Shown: in pieces, positions 32,076 to 43,190 of the stretch
Layout: each line of letters starts with the position of its first letter
Numbering within the stretch: the first letter of the stretch is position 1
NCBI GenBank assembly: GCA_026770025.1
Contig: JAMXDE010000074.1
Span: forward strand, 62,001-126,000
Source of the DNA: Craspedostauros australis
Taxonomy: Eukaryota; Bacillariophyta; Bacillariophyceae; Mastogloiales; Achnanthaceae
Length of the DNA stretch: 64,000 nucleotides
Reading direction: 5' to 3'
Notes under the pieces: generated by a model
What the model saw: the letters and a program-made list of their open reading frames with translations, nothing else
Databases searched by the model: none
Told to the model about the DNA's origin: nothing
Made by a program: the position numbers and the translations under genes

Positions 32076-35000
32076 TTACCATCCCATGATTTGGAATCGC
32101 AAGTATCGGAAGGTCTGGACGATTGATCCCTTGGTGAAGACATCGGCCAGCTGCTCGCCTGTCGGGATGTGTTGTACACAGATGAACCCAGCCTTGACCC
32201 AATACCAGAAGAAGTGCCACTTGGTAAGAAAGTGTTTGGTTCGAGCAGTGGGTTGGTGATTGGTGGCAAGTGAGATGCATGCTTTGTTGTCTTCGAAGAC
32301 AGTGCACTGAAGGTTTGTGTGCAAGGGCATGTCTGTGCCAGCGTTGTCGATGACCTGGCGGATGAGCTGTTGAATCGGAATGAGAGTGCGCATTGCGAGG
32401 GAAAGGGCAGCGTACTCAGCCTCCATTGTCGAGAGCGCGATCTCCGTTTGAAGCTTGGACTTCCAGATGAGCAGACATCCTCCTAGTTTGATGAGGTATC
32501 CGGTACGCGACTTGACCGCTGTGCGATCCTGGCCGGGCTCTTGTCTGTAGAGTCCTGCGAAGTCGGAGTCAACGAAGCACGTGAGGTCCAGTTGTCCAGT
32601 GGGGCGTATGATGGTGCCCTTGTCCTGCGTAGCCTTCAAGTATCGCATAATTCGCTTAATCGCTTTTGCGTGTGAGCGACGAGGGTCGCTTCCGAAGCAA
32701 GCGACTTGGGAGACAGTGAATGCGAGGTCTGGACGTGTGTTGGTAGTAAGGTAGAGTAGCATGCCCACCACGGAGCGGTAGTTCCAATTTTCATCCATGG
32801 GTGGCTCATGCTCGTTCCTGCCAAGTGCGGTTTGGGCCGCGGGTGTGTCAGCTCCGCCGCATTCCATCATGCCTGTTGCCGCGAGCACCTTTTGGATGAG
32901 CCCTGGCTGCCGCAAGTGGATGTAGTCGGCTTGTGGGTCACGGTTGACTTCGATGCCGAGGAACTCGTTGAAGCTTCCTTCCTGGGTGAGTTCGAATCCT
33001 CAGTTTCGCATGGAGCGGATGAAGTCGTCTGCGAATTTCTTGGTCTTGGATGCGATGCCGGCGTCATCGACGTAGAGGACTATCTTAATGCCTTCGCGGA
33101 TAAAGAGGCACTGCTCCTGATCACAGGCCGTGAATCCTTTGGCAAGGAGAGCTCGGATGAGGTGTTCGTACCACAGACGAGGGGCGATGGTGAGTCCGTA
33201 TAGATTCTTCCTGAGAACGAGGCAGGTGTTCGATCCCTTGCTTGACTTGAATCCTCGTGGTAGATGGAGAAACACCAGTTTGTGAATCTCTGCTTGGACG
33301 AAGGCGTTGGTGAAGTCGATGGATGTTGTGACCCATCCCAGGACGATGGACGTGATTAGGAAGATGCGAACGGAGGACCATGCCACGACTGGCGCATAAG
33401 TCAAAGAGTCTTCGAAGATGAGATCGCCGCGGCAGCACCATCGACCCTTGTACTTTTTGATTGTACCATCGGGGAGGCGCTTGCGGCGAAAGACCCACGT
33501 TCCTGGGTAGATCTTCTCTCCATACGGCACAGTGTCCTTGTCAACTTCCTCCCATGTACCCTTCTTGGTGAGATCTTGGATTTCTTTGTTCGCTGCTTGC
33601 ATCCATGCGTCTCTATTGTCATCGCGGATGGCCTCGTCGAAGGAGAGTGTGTCTGGGTCGGAGGTCGAAGCCTTGTACGCTGCTGTTCGCTCAGAGATGT
33701 CAAGGTCGGCGCCTGTAGCGAAGTAGCTCATGAGTTGCCAGTCAACATAAGCTGGGAAGTTGGTGGCATCTGGCTGTGGCTCGATGATGTTCACTGAGTA
33801 TGCGTGTTGTTCAATGTTGGCCCAATCCTTCTGTGGGATGCAGTTGTTAGTGTCGAGAATGTAGCTCGGGTCAACTGTTAGGGTGCTTTGGAGGATGGCT
33901 TGATAGTCAGTCTCGCGCGTGTTGGGTACGTGATGAACCGGCTCTGTGCCTCCTTCTTGCACTCCGAGGTTGAATTGCTGAACTTCGAACTTGCTGGGTT
34001 GCTGCCATGGTCCTGGGCGAATGGTGCTGGTGTGCTGTCGCAGGGACTCGAACGCCAGCCGGTAGTTGTGGCTCTGTCCGATTGCATTCCAGATGGAGAG
34101 GAACTTTGCCTTGAACATTGTTGCTCCGAGCCCGCATTCTGGAGGAGTGTGCCCTTCGTTCATTAGCGTTTCGAGGTCGTCGGATTTGGCTGGATCACGA
34201 AGAGAGCTTGCAGCGAAGTCGAGCGCATCGAAGTGTGGAGTCATGGTTCCTGTGAGCATGTATTTGCTCATAATCCCGAGGAACTTGCGCACAGCGTAGA
34301 CTGTCACTTCGTTCTGTTGTTCCTCGAAGAGGAATTCGCACTCGCGATCCTCCATGATGTGGAGCTCCATGTCCAGGAAGAAGTCTTCGTATAGATCTGT
34401 TACGTTGAATGGGGCGTCTTCCGTCATGTCCGTTGGTTCCGGTTGCCACCAATCAACCATGTTCGCTTGAAACTCCTCAGGCTCTATTCTTGGTAGATCG
34501 TTGACTGAAGCTTGTGGATTGAGAGTTTGGTAGCGTTGGCGCAGTTGGCGCAGTAAGTATAGTGAGTTGACTTTGAAATCGTGGAGGTAGATAGAGAGAG
34601 GATCACTGCCGTTACGTTGTAGAAATTCAATTGTGTTGAGGCAATCGATGACAGCTCGTGAGAATACGTGAATTGGATACGAATCTGGATGTATGTCAGA
34701 TGTGGCGTCGTCTGATTCAATTTCTTCTTCAGCAGCTGTCGCAACACAAAGGTGGTACTCATCACAATCGTCGTCTTCAAGCCACGCTGCCTTGCCTCCA
34801 AGACGTCCATAGGTGAATCGACGTGGTTCTTTGCGAATCCTGGTGCTTGGTTCTCGTTTGGGCGTGATCGTGGATGTTGGTGGAATTGGTGATGAGGTCG
34901 TGGTCTCTGGTACATTTGATGTTGGCATAGAGGACACGGGTTGAAGTGGTGATTGAGCTGACTGATCTTTCTTCAGCGGATCAGGGAGCTGGTCGGAAGG

Positions 35001-38000
35001 TTCCCATTGCGGTTCTTGTGAAGCGGGGCCCTCTTGGAGTTCCTCGCCTTCACTTGCTGCAGGGGGATAGCTGAAGTCTCCCTCTGTTGAAGACAGTGGT
35101 TGATTCACTCCCTCTGAAGCTGACATTGGAGGGGCGAGGTCATCATTGATGAAGCCTGCGTCTGTTTGCATCATTGGTTTCCGCTTTGGAGCAGGTTGTT
35201 CTGGTACCTCTGCGCCTTGATTGTCAGCGGATGGAAAGGGGATGTGAGGCGAAGTTGGAATGTTTGGTTCGATCGCATCGTTTCGCTTCAATCGACTATG
35301 GTCTATGAGGTCGGAGTTGAGAGTTTCTTCCTGTTCCATAGCCTCTACATCGTCGTCATCAAATGGATACTGAAAGGTTGTATCACCAAACATACGTGTC
35401 CACTCTTCTGATTGGTAGTTCGGCAGGTGTTTGGGATCAGTTGCTATAGTAGCGAACCATTCGTCGAACACTACATGGAATTGAGGTGTGATGGATCCTG
35501 TTCGTGGTGAGAGCACCAAGGGCACTGTCGAAGCGTGCTTTGTAGAGAGACCCACGTTGACGTATCGCTCTCCTCTTGGTTCCCATCGAGGCATCTTGCG
35601 TCCATCTGCGAGTGCTTTGTTGAGCACATATACAGGGCTGCCCCATACATGTAGATTGTGGAGCTGTTTGAGTGGAAGTTGGACACGAGAGAGAACATCG
35701 TATGGGGTTAGTCCTGTTGCTGGATTGGGCACACGGTTGTAAATGTAAGCTGCGTGTACCACTGCCATAGGCCATAGCTGTGCATCAAACATGTCAGGCC
35801 AATGAATACTTTGGTGCATCATCATTGTTCGGGCCATTGACACGATGGTGCGGATGCTTCGCTCTGCTATGCCGTTGTGATGGTGGGCTCCGACTCCGGC
35901 GAATCGATGGACTTGATGGAAGGCTTCGAGGTGTCGAGTGTACTCGGGTGAAGTAAAGGTGGTTGCGTTGTCTGATAGGTAAGAGCGCACGGGCACGCCG
36001 ACATCGCGACACATTAGCTCAAATCGTTCCTTGGCTTCTAGAGTAGCGTGTGTAGTCAGCGCTGCTACTGGTTCCACGTGAATGTAGCTTGATGCGTGGT
36101 CAACGAAGATAGCTCCGCCCTTATACATATCGATTGGGTCTCCTTTTCCTCTTCCTGTAAAGAGGCGGCCCGGTGTTCGTCCGACGAAGTGGTCTACTGA
36201 CACTTGTTGGCCTGGGAACAGGTGGTCGGTCCGCAACACACCTTGTTTGTCACGCACGACATGTTGAGTTATACCTGGCGAAGGGCGCCGGTGCAACTTT
36301 CCAAACTGGCATGCGGCACAAAGAGGGAGGTCGGTGACTTTGGCGGCTGCGGTGTGCATTTTTCGGGATGCTTCGGACCCTGTGAGAACACCTGAACGTA
36401 GAAGGAATTTCACTCTGTTGAAGGATAAGTGCCCGAGGCGGTAGTGCCAGCGGAGAAGCTCCTTTTGCGGTTGAGTGATGTTGACGTTGTGGTCTGAAAC
36501 GGTTGACACAATTGACGAGAGCGCTGTGGGTAGGTCGTGGATGTTGTCCGAGTTGTAGCCAACTGAAGTTGGTAGTTTCGTTGACTTCTTGTAGTTGGCG
36601 ACAACAGCGCTGCGACCCTCGTGCCCGTCCAATCCGCTCAATTTGCATGAAGAATTGTCAAAGACGATTGTTTCTCCAGGGTATTCTTCGAGAAGACTTG
36701 AAGTGCTGATGAGCTTCACTTTGGACAAGGGTACATAGAAGGCGGGCAATCGTAATTTGCGTGGGTTTCCACGCACATCGAGCACATGCCATTCTACCGT
36801 CCCCAACGCATTCACTTGGATTTTCTTGAGGAATCCACTCAGAAAGGTTGGTTTTGGTGGAAGACTTGGAGTAGTGCAGAAGTCGTCGAGGTCATTCGTG
36901 GCAGAGATAGAAGCTCCACTGTCCCACACCAATTCGAATGGAGCGTTGGGAGAGAGACAGTTTTCTGCCTTCTGTGGAGATGCAAAAGTGTGACGATTAG
37001 TAAAGAAGGAGGCGAGGCCTTGCAGAGAAAGAAGTGCAGGAGCGTCAGTATCACAGGGTTGAGTCTGACTTTTGCCGCAAGCCAAGTCAATGCCAAGCTT
37101 GGGGTAAATGTTCCAGAGATTTCGTGAGAGGGTTGATGTGCGACTTCGTGTACGTGTGATTGGATTTTGCGAATTGTTTTGTTTCGCGCCATATTTGGGG
37201 TACTCCATGGGTGTTTTGGGCTTATTCCAATGGTGACGTTTTTGGTTGCGCTTGCGAGTTTTGGTCCGAGCAGGGCGATGTTCTGATTGCGCGTTCCGTG
37301 GCGGACTAGCATTGAGAGCTCGCATTGGCACAGGATCAGTTGTCTTACTGTTCTCTGCCATCACGTCGTAGAGAGTGCGCTTCACTGGTTCATTGAAGTA
37401 GATGGGTCGGCGGATGTTGTTCTTGGACTTGGTTCGAGTTATTGTTTGAGTGGCGTCGACAGCTCTGTTGGGGCTGTGTCTTCGTGGCACGTTTGAGTGA
37501 AGGAGGAGCAGCGTGATGGCAATTATCATCCAGGTGTTAGTAGCCGTGACGTACCACCCGTGCTCGACTCCGAGAGTGTAGACTTGGAGGCTCACGAAAG
37601 AAAGGATTGATCCGATCACACAGCTGAGGTAGTTGAAGGAGGTGAAGAGGTTCCACACAAACGACCACCATTCCTTTTCGTCTTGGCTAGCGGTGGCTGT
37701 GAAGCAGGTCCAAGCGGCCATGTCGACGACGAGGTGGTCAGGCTTGGCGTTGTTATTGCCTTTACCTTTCGGTTTGAAGTTGTCTTGATGGCTCTCGGTG
37801 TTATGCGAAAGACGCCAACGACGACACTTTGCGCACCACATGAACGTCTTGTCGTAGACAAGCTTGCGCTGTGGTTCACCCGCTTTGGGTGGTGTGGATG
37901 CCCAACCTTGGTTCGGTTTTCGATTGCCGTTGTTGTTGTTGGGCTTCTTTGGTTGAGTCTTCTTCTTCGCGTTGTTCCTTCCGAAACCCTTGTGTTGCTC

Positions 38001-39263
38001 AAGGATGTTGGCCTTTGGATGCTTGGCTACGTTGTTGAAGTACGATTGCCTGGGGACGTTTCGGTCCTTGACGCGTCTAATGGCGTGCCAACGATCTCCT
38101 CGTACTTCGTTGTCGTACGAAGCCTGCGCTTTGTTGCAGATTGCCATCCAGGTGAGCTCCTTGGCTGCGAGCTTTGGAAGCGCTTCTTGGTACGTGAATA
38201 TGGGGAGACGCTTGAGGATTATCTCAAGATCATCCTTCATCACATAAAGGGGACGTCGGTATTGTTCACCGGAAAGGAACTTGCCGCCTGCCTGAAGGAA
38301 GGCGTCGAGGATGTTGCGGAGCAGATGGAGGTCAAAGCGACCAGCGTCATCAAGGCTCTTGCAGAGGGCGCGAAGCTTGACAGCCATGTCTCCGACGTTC
38401 TCACCAGCGAACTGAGAGCAGTCGACTTGACGGATGTCCTTGGCGATCTTGTCTTGCTCGTCAAACGAGTTGGCGGTGATGCTATTCATGAATTCGATGA
38501 AGAGGGTTAGGAAGTGGCTGTGATACTTCCTTTCGATTTGGTTCATGAGCTGATCTTCAAGAACTGGGTCAAGGCTGTCGAGGAAGAACGCGGCGGCTGC
38601 CCAGTTGTTTTGGACGTCGTAGTTGTCCCATTTTTCGTGGTACGCTTCGAAATGCCTCATTGAGTCTTCAAGGGTGAAGGAGGCAGGTGAGTCGAGGACA
38701 CATACCATTGTTGGGGTTGCAGCGTCATCGGCAATGTATGCCATGGTTAAGAGTCCCGTCTTGCTCATGTGGTTGTGTACCAGCCAAATGAATTGCTGGA
38801 TGTTGCCGCCTTTCTTGAACTTGTCGGTCAATCCAGTTTCGCGCTTGGCTTGGTTCGCAGAGTCGGCTCCGTTGTGGAGGATTCTTTGCTGCTGGGCGTG
38901 GGTCCATCTAGTTTGGGATCCTTCCTTGAGGCCAGTCCACTCCACGTTTGGTTCGCCTGCTGTCCAGGGTACCCAGTTGCGGCCTTGCTGGTTCATTCCA
39001 CCCATGATGGGAACGATTGGCTTGGTGGTGAGGTCTTCGTCGTCGTCGTCGTCGCTGTTGTCGTCCGGACGCTTGCCTCCTTTCGGCTTGGGGTCCGTGA
39101 TGGCGTCAGCTGCGGCTTGGGCGACGGCTGCTGCCATGTTCGCTGCTTCAGCGTTGGCTTCGGCTGTCAACGTTGCCTCTTGGAGACGGAGGTTTTCAGT
39201 CCGAATGGTCTCGAGCTGTGCTTGCAGCTCTTCCAACGTTGGGTTGGGTTCCCCTTCCGCCAT
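32076..39263 (-). CDS. Copia Gag-Pol polyprotein, one in-frame stop
   Basis: The first ATG is at 39263 (MAEGEPNPTLEELQ) and the reading is continuous to 32076 except for TGA at 33000-33002, about 2,395 residues. Order along the protein: a coiled-coil and Ala-rich start, capsid-like helices, a basic region with a CxxC-type zinc motif (WCAKCRRWRLSHNTESH), two hydrophobic spans (about 37497-37685), protease (VWDSGASISATND), the integrase HHCC domain (HYRLGHLSFNRV ... CAACQFGK), the integrase core (VDHF, SDNATTFTS, HHHNGIAERS), RT (KGRWCCRGDLIFED, SIDFTNAFVQAEI, LYVDD at 33063-33074) and RNase H (CFVDSDFAGLY, STMEAEYAAL, FEDNKACISLATN). Gag and pol share one frame, so no frameshift is needed. The TGA sits where copia proteins usually continue into GFELTQEG and could be a CGA-to-TGA transition. 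Confidence 0.95.
33000..33002 (-). other. Premature TGA in Copia pol
   Basis: The stop separates RT (ending SMRN) from the connection and RNase H segments (GFELTQEGSF onward), which continue in the same frame. It is the only visible lesion in the element. Confidence 0.9.
37497..37685 (-). other. Two hydrophobic spans inside Copia Gag-Pol
   Basis: Between the zinc motif and protease the polyprotein contains a segment around LSCVIGSILSFVSLQVYTL and another around TWMIIAITLLLLHS, separated by a polar turn (GVEHGWYVTATN). Both are long enough to span a membrane. This is unusual in a copia Gag-Pol. Confidence 0.65.
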
Positions 39264-39726
39264 GATGGGCGGTGTCAGGTCCTTGAGGGGCCTTCTGACT
39301 TCGAAGGGATCGATCTGTTCTGCGTTCTTCTGCTCTTGCTTCGACTTCACTTCGTTTTGAAGTTGTGCACTGAAGTACGATGCTGGCTTTAGAGAAGGCA
39401 GGCGCCTGGTCTGCAGGCGCGGTTGAGCTTGCTTGAGCAGAGGCTACTGCGGTCCGATGTTATGATCGGGTATCGTCAGTTTGGACTTTATAGTCCTCTC
39501 GAGATGCTCGGTTTTCGAGCTGTGGAGCTTAGTGTCCACTTTGGACCTGAGGGTCCGCTTGGTATTGCTCGGTTTGCGAGCCGTGGAGCTTGGTGTCCAC
39601 TCTGGACCGGAGGGTCCTTGCAGTTTGCTCGGTTTGCGAGCGTAGCCTTGGGGCTTGGTCTCAAAGAGACCTTGCGAGCGGTTGGCAGAGGAAGGTGCTC
39701 AGAAGAGTTGGTGAACGTTGGTGAAA

Positions 39727-39742
39727 CCACTCGCAGCTACCA
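39727..39742 (-). promoter_or_regulatory. Candidate primer binding site
   Basis: Read on the minus strand from the last base of the 5' LTR the sequence is TGGTAGCTGCGAGTGG. TGGTAGC is what a tRNA ending in GCTACCA (as initiator tRNA-Met does in many eukaryotes) would pair with; the bases beyond fit less well. Confidence 0.45.
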
Positions 39743-40494
39743 GTTGGATTTTTGTGTGCTGTTGTGACACGATCCGGAAGGGATGGCCTAGCTGACTGCC
39801 AGATTCAAGGAATCTGATGATGAAGTCAACGTGGGGCGACCGTCTGGGGATTAGTAGTTAGTGACAATGAAGTAGATTAGTGCTGTAGTGCTGATCTTAA
39901 GTTGTGCTATTGGTTATTTGAATAGTCTGCATTGTGAGTTGATCAGTTTGAGATGTAGGATGAAGAAACGATAGTCGGTCTGAATGGTGCGGCTCTGCAC
40001 TGACCTTCAGAGGTTCAGTGCTGAGGGCGGACGGGTCCTCTCTTTCTCTCTTTCTCCAGTATCTCATCGTAGTCGTTCTACGTTTGAGTACTAAGCCTTG
40101 ACACCTTGATTGAGGTTTGGGATTGAGAACACAGGTTGTCAGGCCGCAGGAATTGATGTAAGATTCCCTGTGTGTGTTGAAGCAGGGAGGATCTCTTGGC
40201 TGTTGTCATGCAAGGTTGTCAGGTTGTTTAGCTGACAACGGAATTCAGGTTGGTTGCATTGCAATAGTTCAGGAGAGCACATAGTTCCCAGGGTATCTTG
40301 ATCTCATTGACTTCGGATAGTGTTTGAGTCAGTGGTGATTCATGAATGAGTGTGGGAGAAGGAGGGAAAAGAGTGATTGTTCCGTATTTGTTGGTGGGAG
40401 GTTTCGCGCCAAAATTTCGCGCCAAAATAATTTCAAGGTGCGACAAGGAACACACTGAGTGAAAAGTAGTCCGTTCTTTAGATGAACTTCAACT
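39742..40494 (-). repeat. 5' LTR of the 9.25-kb Copia element
   Basis: Same length as the left LTR (753 bp). By eye they differ at one base 12 positions in (C/T) and at a TT/CC pair about 400 bases in. E2F-type sites lie at 40402-40413 and 40415-40426. It is followed by the GTTGT target duplication. Confidence 0.95.
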
Positions 40495-40499
40495 GTTGT
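40495..40499. other. Target site duplication GTTGT (right)
   Basis: Second copy of the 5-bp duplication flanking the Copia element. Confidence 0.85.
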
Positions 40500-40747
40500 C
40501 AACTGACGGTTTGGACTGGATTCCATGCTTGGAGAGCCAATCAGTGCAGTTTCTGCAGGAAAGGATGGTTTAGTTAGCTTTTTAGACTTGTTTGCAAGCA
40601 TGGAAACAGTTCTGTCAATAATGACACGTAAATTGGAGTTCGACAGTTTCCACCCACAACAGCGCTCATCGTAGTACCTGACTTGGCCCTTCAAGTTTTT
40701 TATCACTAGCCCATTTTCCTTCGCGAATTTCGACGACCACGAACAAG
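40500..40747. other. Original intergenic DNA between two insertions
   Basis: A stretch of about 250 bases of host sequence lies between the Copia element and the foldback element. A minus-strand frame here lacks an ATG and runs into the LTR, so I do not call a gene. Confidence 0.4.
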
Positions 40748-40755
40748 AACAAATC
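40748..40755. other. Target site duplication AACAAATC (left)
   Basis: The 8-bp sequence AACAAATC directly precedes the foldback element and recurs at 42787-42794, two bases beyond the end of the perfect right TIR. Confidence 0.75.
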
Positions 40756-42786
40756 GAGGAAATTCACTAACCAGGTCGTTTTGGAGGCCAAAGTCCACTA
40801 ACCAGGTCGTTTTGGTGCCCGACACGATGATTGGATGACTGAAATGGCCGGCGTGTCTCTGCGACAACATCGAAAATATTAGTTTAGCCGTGAAGTAAAC
40901 ACATCAACCGTGTCCCTGTCTAGTAGTGTAGAGTACTCCAGTTTTTGATGGTGTTGATGAATCCTGTTCTGCGGAATACGAAGAGAGGGTTAAACCAACT
41001 ATATTGCATACTGACATCGGTCATGGGCATGTACCTACCTTGGGACGGTCCAGATCCAGCTGCAACGAGTGATAAATCTCATATAGCCAGTTCTCATGAT
41101 ACCGTTCGGTCACTGTGTGTACTATGTTGGTCATATGTGCATGCAAAATGTCAAGCATACTTGATTGTAACGACTCCACCACTCCGAGAACACCTCAATG
41201 AGTACAGTCACGAAGTATGAGGTCTCCAGTCCATCTGGAAGGCATCCATATCTGAGAATCTAGATATCATGTAGTGTTGGTGACAGTACTATGAGCTACG
41301 CACCATAATGTACAGTAGATTGCCCAAATGTGCATATAAATGTCAATCACAATCTAATCCAACCCTGTGACCACTTCCAACACACTCCAAAGGATCTGGT
41401 GACGAAGTATGAGGTCTTAGATCCATCTGGAAGGCATCCATATCTTAGAATCTAGATTTCGAGTGGTGCTGTTAGTGACAGTACTACGAGCTACGCACCA
41501 TAGTGTACAGTAGATTGTCAAAATGTGCCTATAAATGTCAATCACAATGAAATCCAGCCTGGCGCGCACTTACAACACACTCCAAAGCGTCTGGTCACGA
41601 AGTATGAGGTGTCCAGTCCATCTGGAAGGTATTCAAATCGATGGATCTAGATTTTGTGTCGTGCTGTGGGTGGCAGTACTGTGAGCCACGCACCATACTG
41701 TACAGTAGATTGTCAAAATGTGCATATAGATGTCAATCACAATCAAATCCAACCCGGCGCGCACTTACAACACACCCCAAAGGATCTGGCCATGAAGTAT
41801 GAGGTCTCCAGTCCATCTGGAAGATAGTCAAATCTGAGAATCTAGAATTTGTGTGGTGCTGTGGGTGACAGTACTACGACCTACGCATCAGGCTGGACTG
41901 GCCTTCCACACGGATACCCTGCGAACGCATCCAAGCCCTCATACTTCGTGGCCAGATCCTTTGGAGTGTGTTGTAATTGGGTGCCAGGTTGAATTTGATT
42001 CCGGTCGACATTTTCTATGCACATTTTGACAATCTACTGTACGGTTCGATGCGTAGGTCATAGTACTGTCACCCACAGCACCACACAAAATCTAGATCCA
42101 TCGATTTGAACACCTTCCAGATGGACTGGAGACCTCATACTTCGTGGCCAGACGCTTTGGAGTGTGTTGTAAGTGAGCGACAGGTTGGATTTGATTGTGA
42201 TTGACATTTTCCATGCACATATGGGAAATCTACTGTACAGTATGGTGCATAGCTCGCAGTACTGTCACCCACAGCACCACTCGAAATCTAGATTCTCGGA
42301 TTTGACTACCTTCCAGACGGATCTAAGACCTCATACTTCGTGACCAGATCCTTTGGAGTGTGTTGGAAGTGGGCGCCGAGTTGGATTTGATTGTGATTGA
42401 CATTTTGTATGCACATATGACCAACTCATTACACACAGTGACCGAATGACAGCACATGAACTGACTAAATGAAATCTGAATCTCCTTGCAGTTGGATGTA
42501 GCTGTTCCAAGGTAGGTACATGCCAATGGCTGATGTTAGTATGCAATCGATATTAGCTGGTTTGACCCTCTGCTCAACAGGATTCATCGACAACATCATA
42601 AACTAGACTACTTTCCACTGTTCTGCAGTGAAATGTTTGTGTTGGCTTCGTGGCTAAATTATTAGTTTCGCCGTTGTCACAGGGACGCGCCGGCCAAAAT
42701 TCCGGCCATTGTGATTGGCCAATACCAAAACGACCTGGTTAGTGGACTTTGGCCTCCAAAACGACCTGGTTAGTGAATTTCCTCAA
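40756..42786. mobile_element. Foldback element, a 2.0-kb palindrome
   Basis: The ends are a perfect 61-bp inverted repeat (40756-40816 and 42724-42784). Each TIR itself contains CACTAACCAGGTCGTTTTGG twice, ten bases apart. Inward of this the two arms stay recognisably inverted copies for several hundred bases. The middle is filled by about 195-bp units: four in direct orientation (landmark GAAGTATGAGG at 41212, 41404, 41599, 41794), then three inverted ones (ending at 41947, 42143, 42339). The axis of symmetry is near 41,900. There is no coding capacity, so a transposase must come from elsewhere; the 8-bp duplication fits the hAT group. The transcript of such a palindrome would be a long double-stranded hairpin. 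Confidence 0.9.
41212..42340. repeat. About 195-bp repeat units, four direct then three inverted
   Basis: Each unit carries the same landmarks: GAAGTATGAGGT, TCCATCTGGAAGG, AATCTAGAT, GTACAGTAGATTG and CAATCACAATC. Copies differ by scattered substitutions, so they are older than the Copia LTRs are to each other. Confidence 0.9.
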
Positions 42787-42794
42787 AACAAATC

Positions 42795-43190
42795 AGCTTG
42801 TGTATCCGAAGGTCATTGCGATTGGTCATCACTAGCTTTGCGAACAAAGACCGAAGCCAAAACCAACTCAAACCATACCACAAACATAACCGATACGGTC
42901 ATTGTCAGTTCGTCCAATGGCAGGGGCTGTGATCTCAGCAAAACAAGTCACACAAAAAACAGTCCAACCGTGTTTTTGCGCATAAGCGTGAAGACATCAA
43001 CACCGCGAAAAGAACACGACACGACGGAAAGTCCTGCACTTTTTCGATACGGACGAAAAGGTGGCATGCCCGCTGCTGATGGGCATTGCCATCAACGAAG
43101 ATGACATCTGACGTATCCCACAACTCATCCTGTGATGTCTGCCAGTGTCCGAATTCTTCGCATTAACTTGTCATAATCCCAAAGCTTGTC
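42795..43190. other. Promoter-side DNA of ATPase gene 2
   Basis: This is the remaining original intergenic sequence before the ATG at 43191. No gene is seen; an overlapping short frame begins inside the foldback TIR and is rejected. Confidence 0.4.

Larger units (their letters stand above)
31244..40494 (-). mobile_element. Nearly intact Ty1/copia retrotransposon, 9.25 kb
   Basis: This is a complete LTR element on the minus strand. It has two 753-bp LTRs with about three differences by eye, a 5-bp target duplication, a polypurine tract before the 3' LTR, a primer-site-like sequence after the 5' LTR, and one long gag-pol frame in the order protease, integrase, RT, RNase H (copia order). The LTR identity shows a recent insertion. 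One in-frame TGA at 33000-33002 breaks pol. It lies in the intergenic region between the two ATPase genes and does not disrupt either. Confidence 0.95.

Noticed and set aside
32980-33000. GTTCGAATCCTC resembling a tRNA T-arm
   Set aside because: It encodes the conserved GFELTQ segment of Copia pol, and no cloverleaf surrounds it.
40329-40706. Minus-strand frame interrupted by the Copia 5' LTR
   Set aside because: It lacks an ATG, and rejoining across the insertion gives a stop after a few codons.
41200-42340. CRISPR-like array (regularly spaced repeats)
   Set aside because: Units are about 195 bp, inverted across a centre, in a eukaryotic foldback element; no short repeats with unique spacers.
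42715-43104. 129-residue plus-strand frame before ATPase gene 2
   Set aside because: Begins inside the foldback TIR and has no domain; probably chance.
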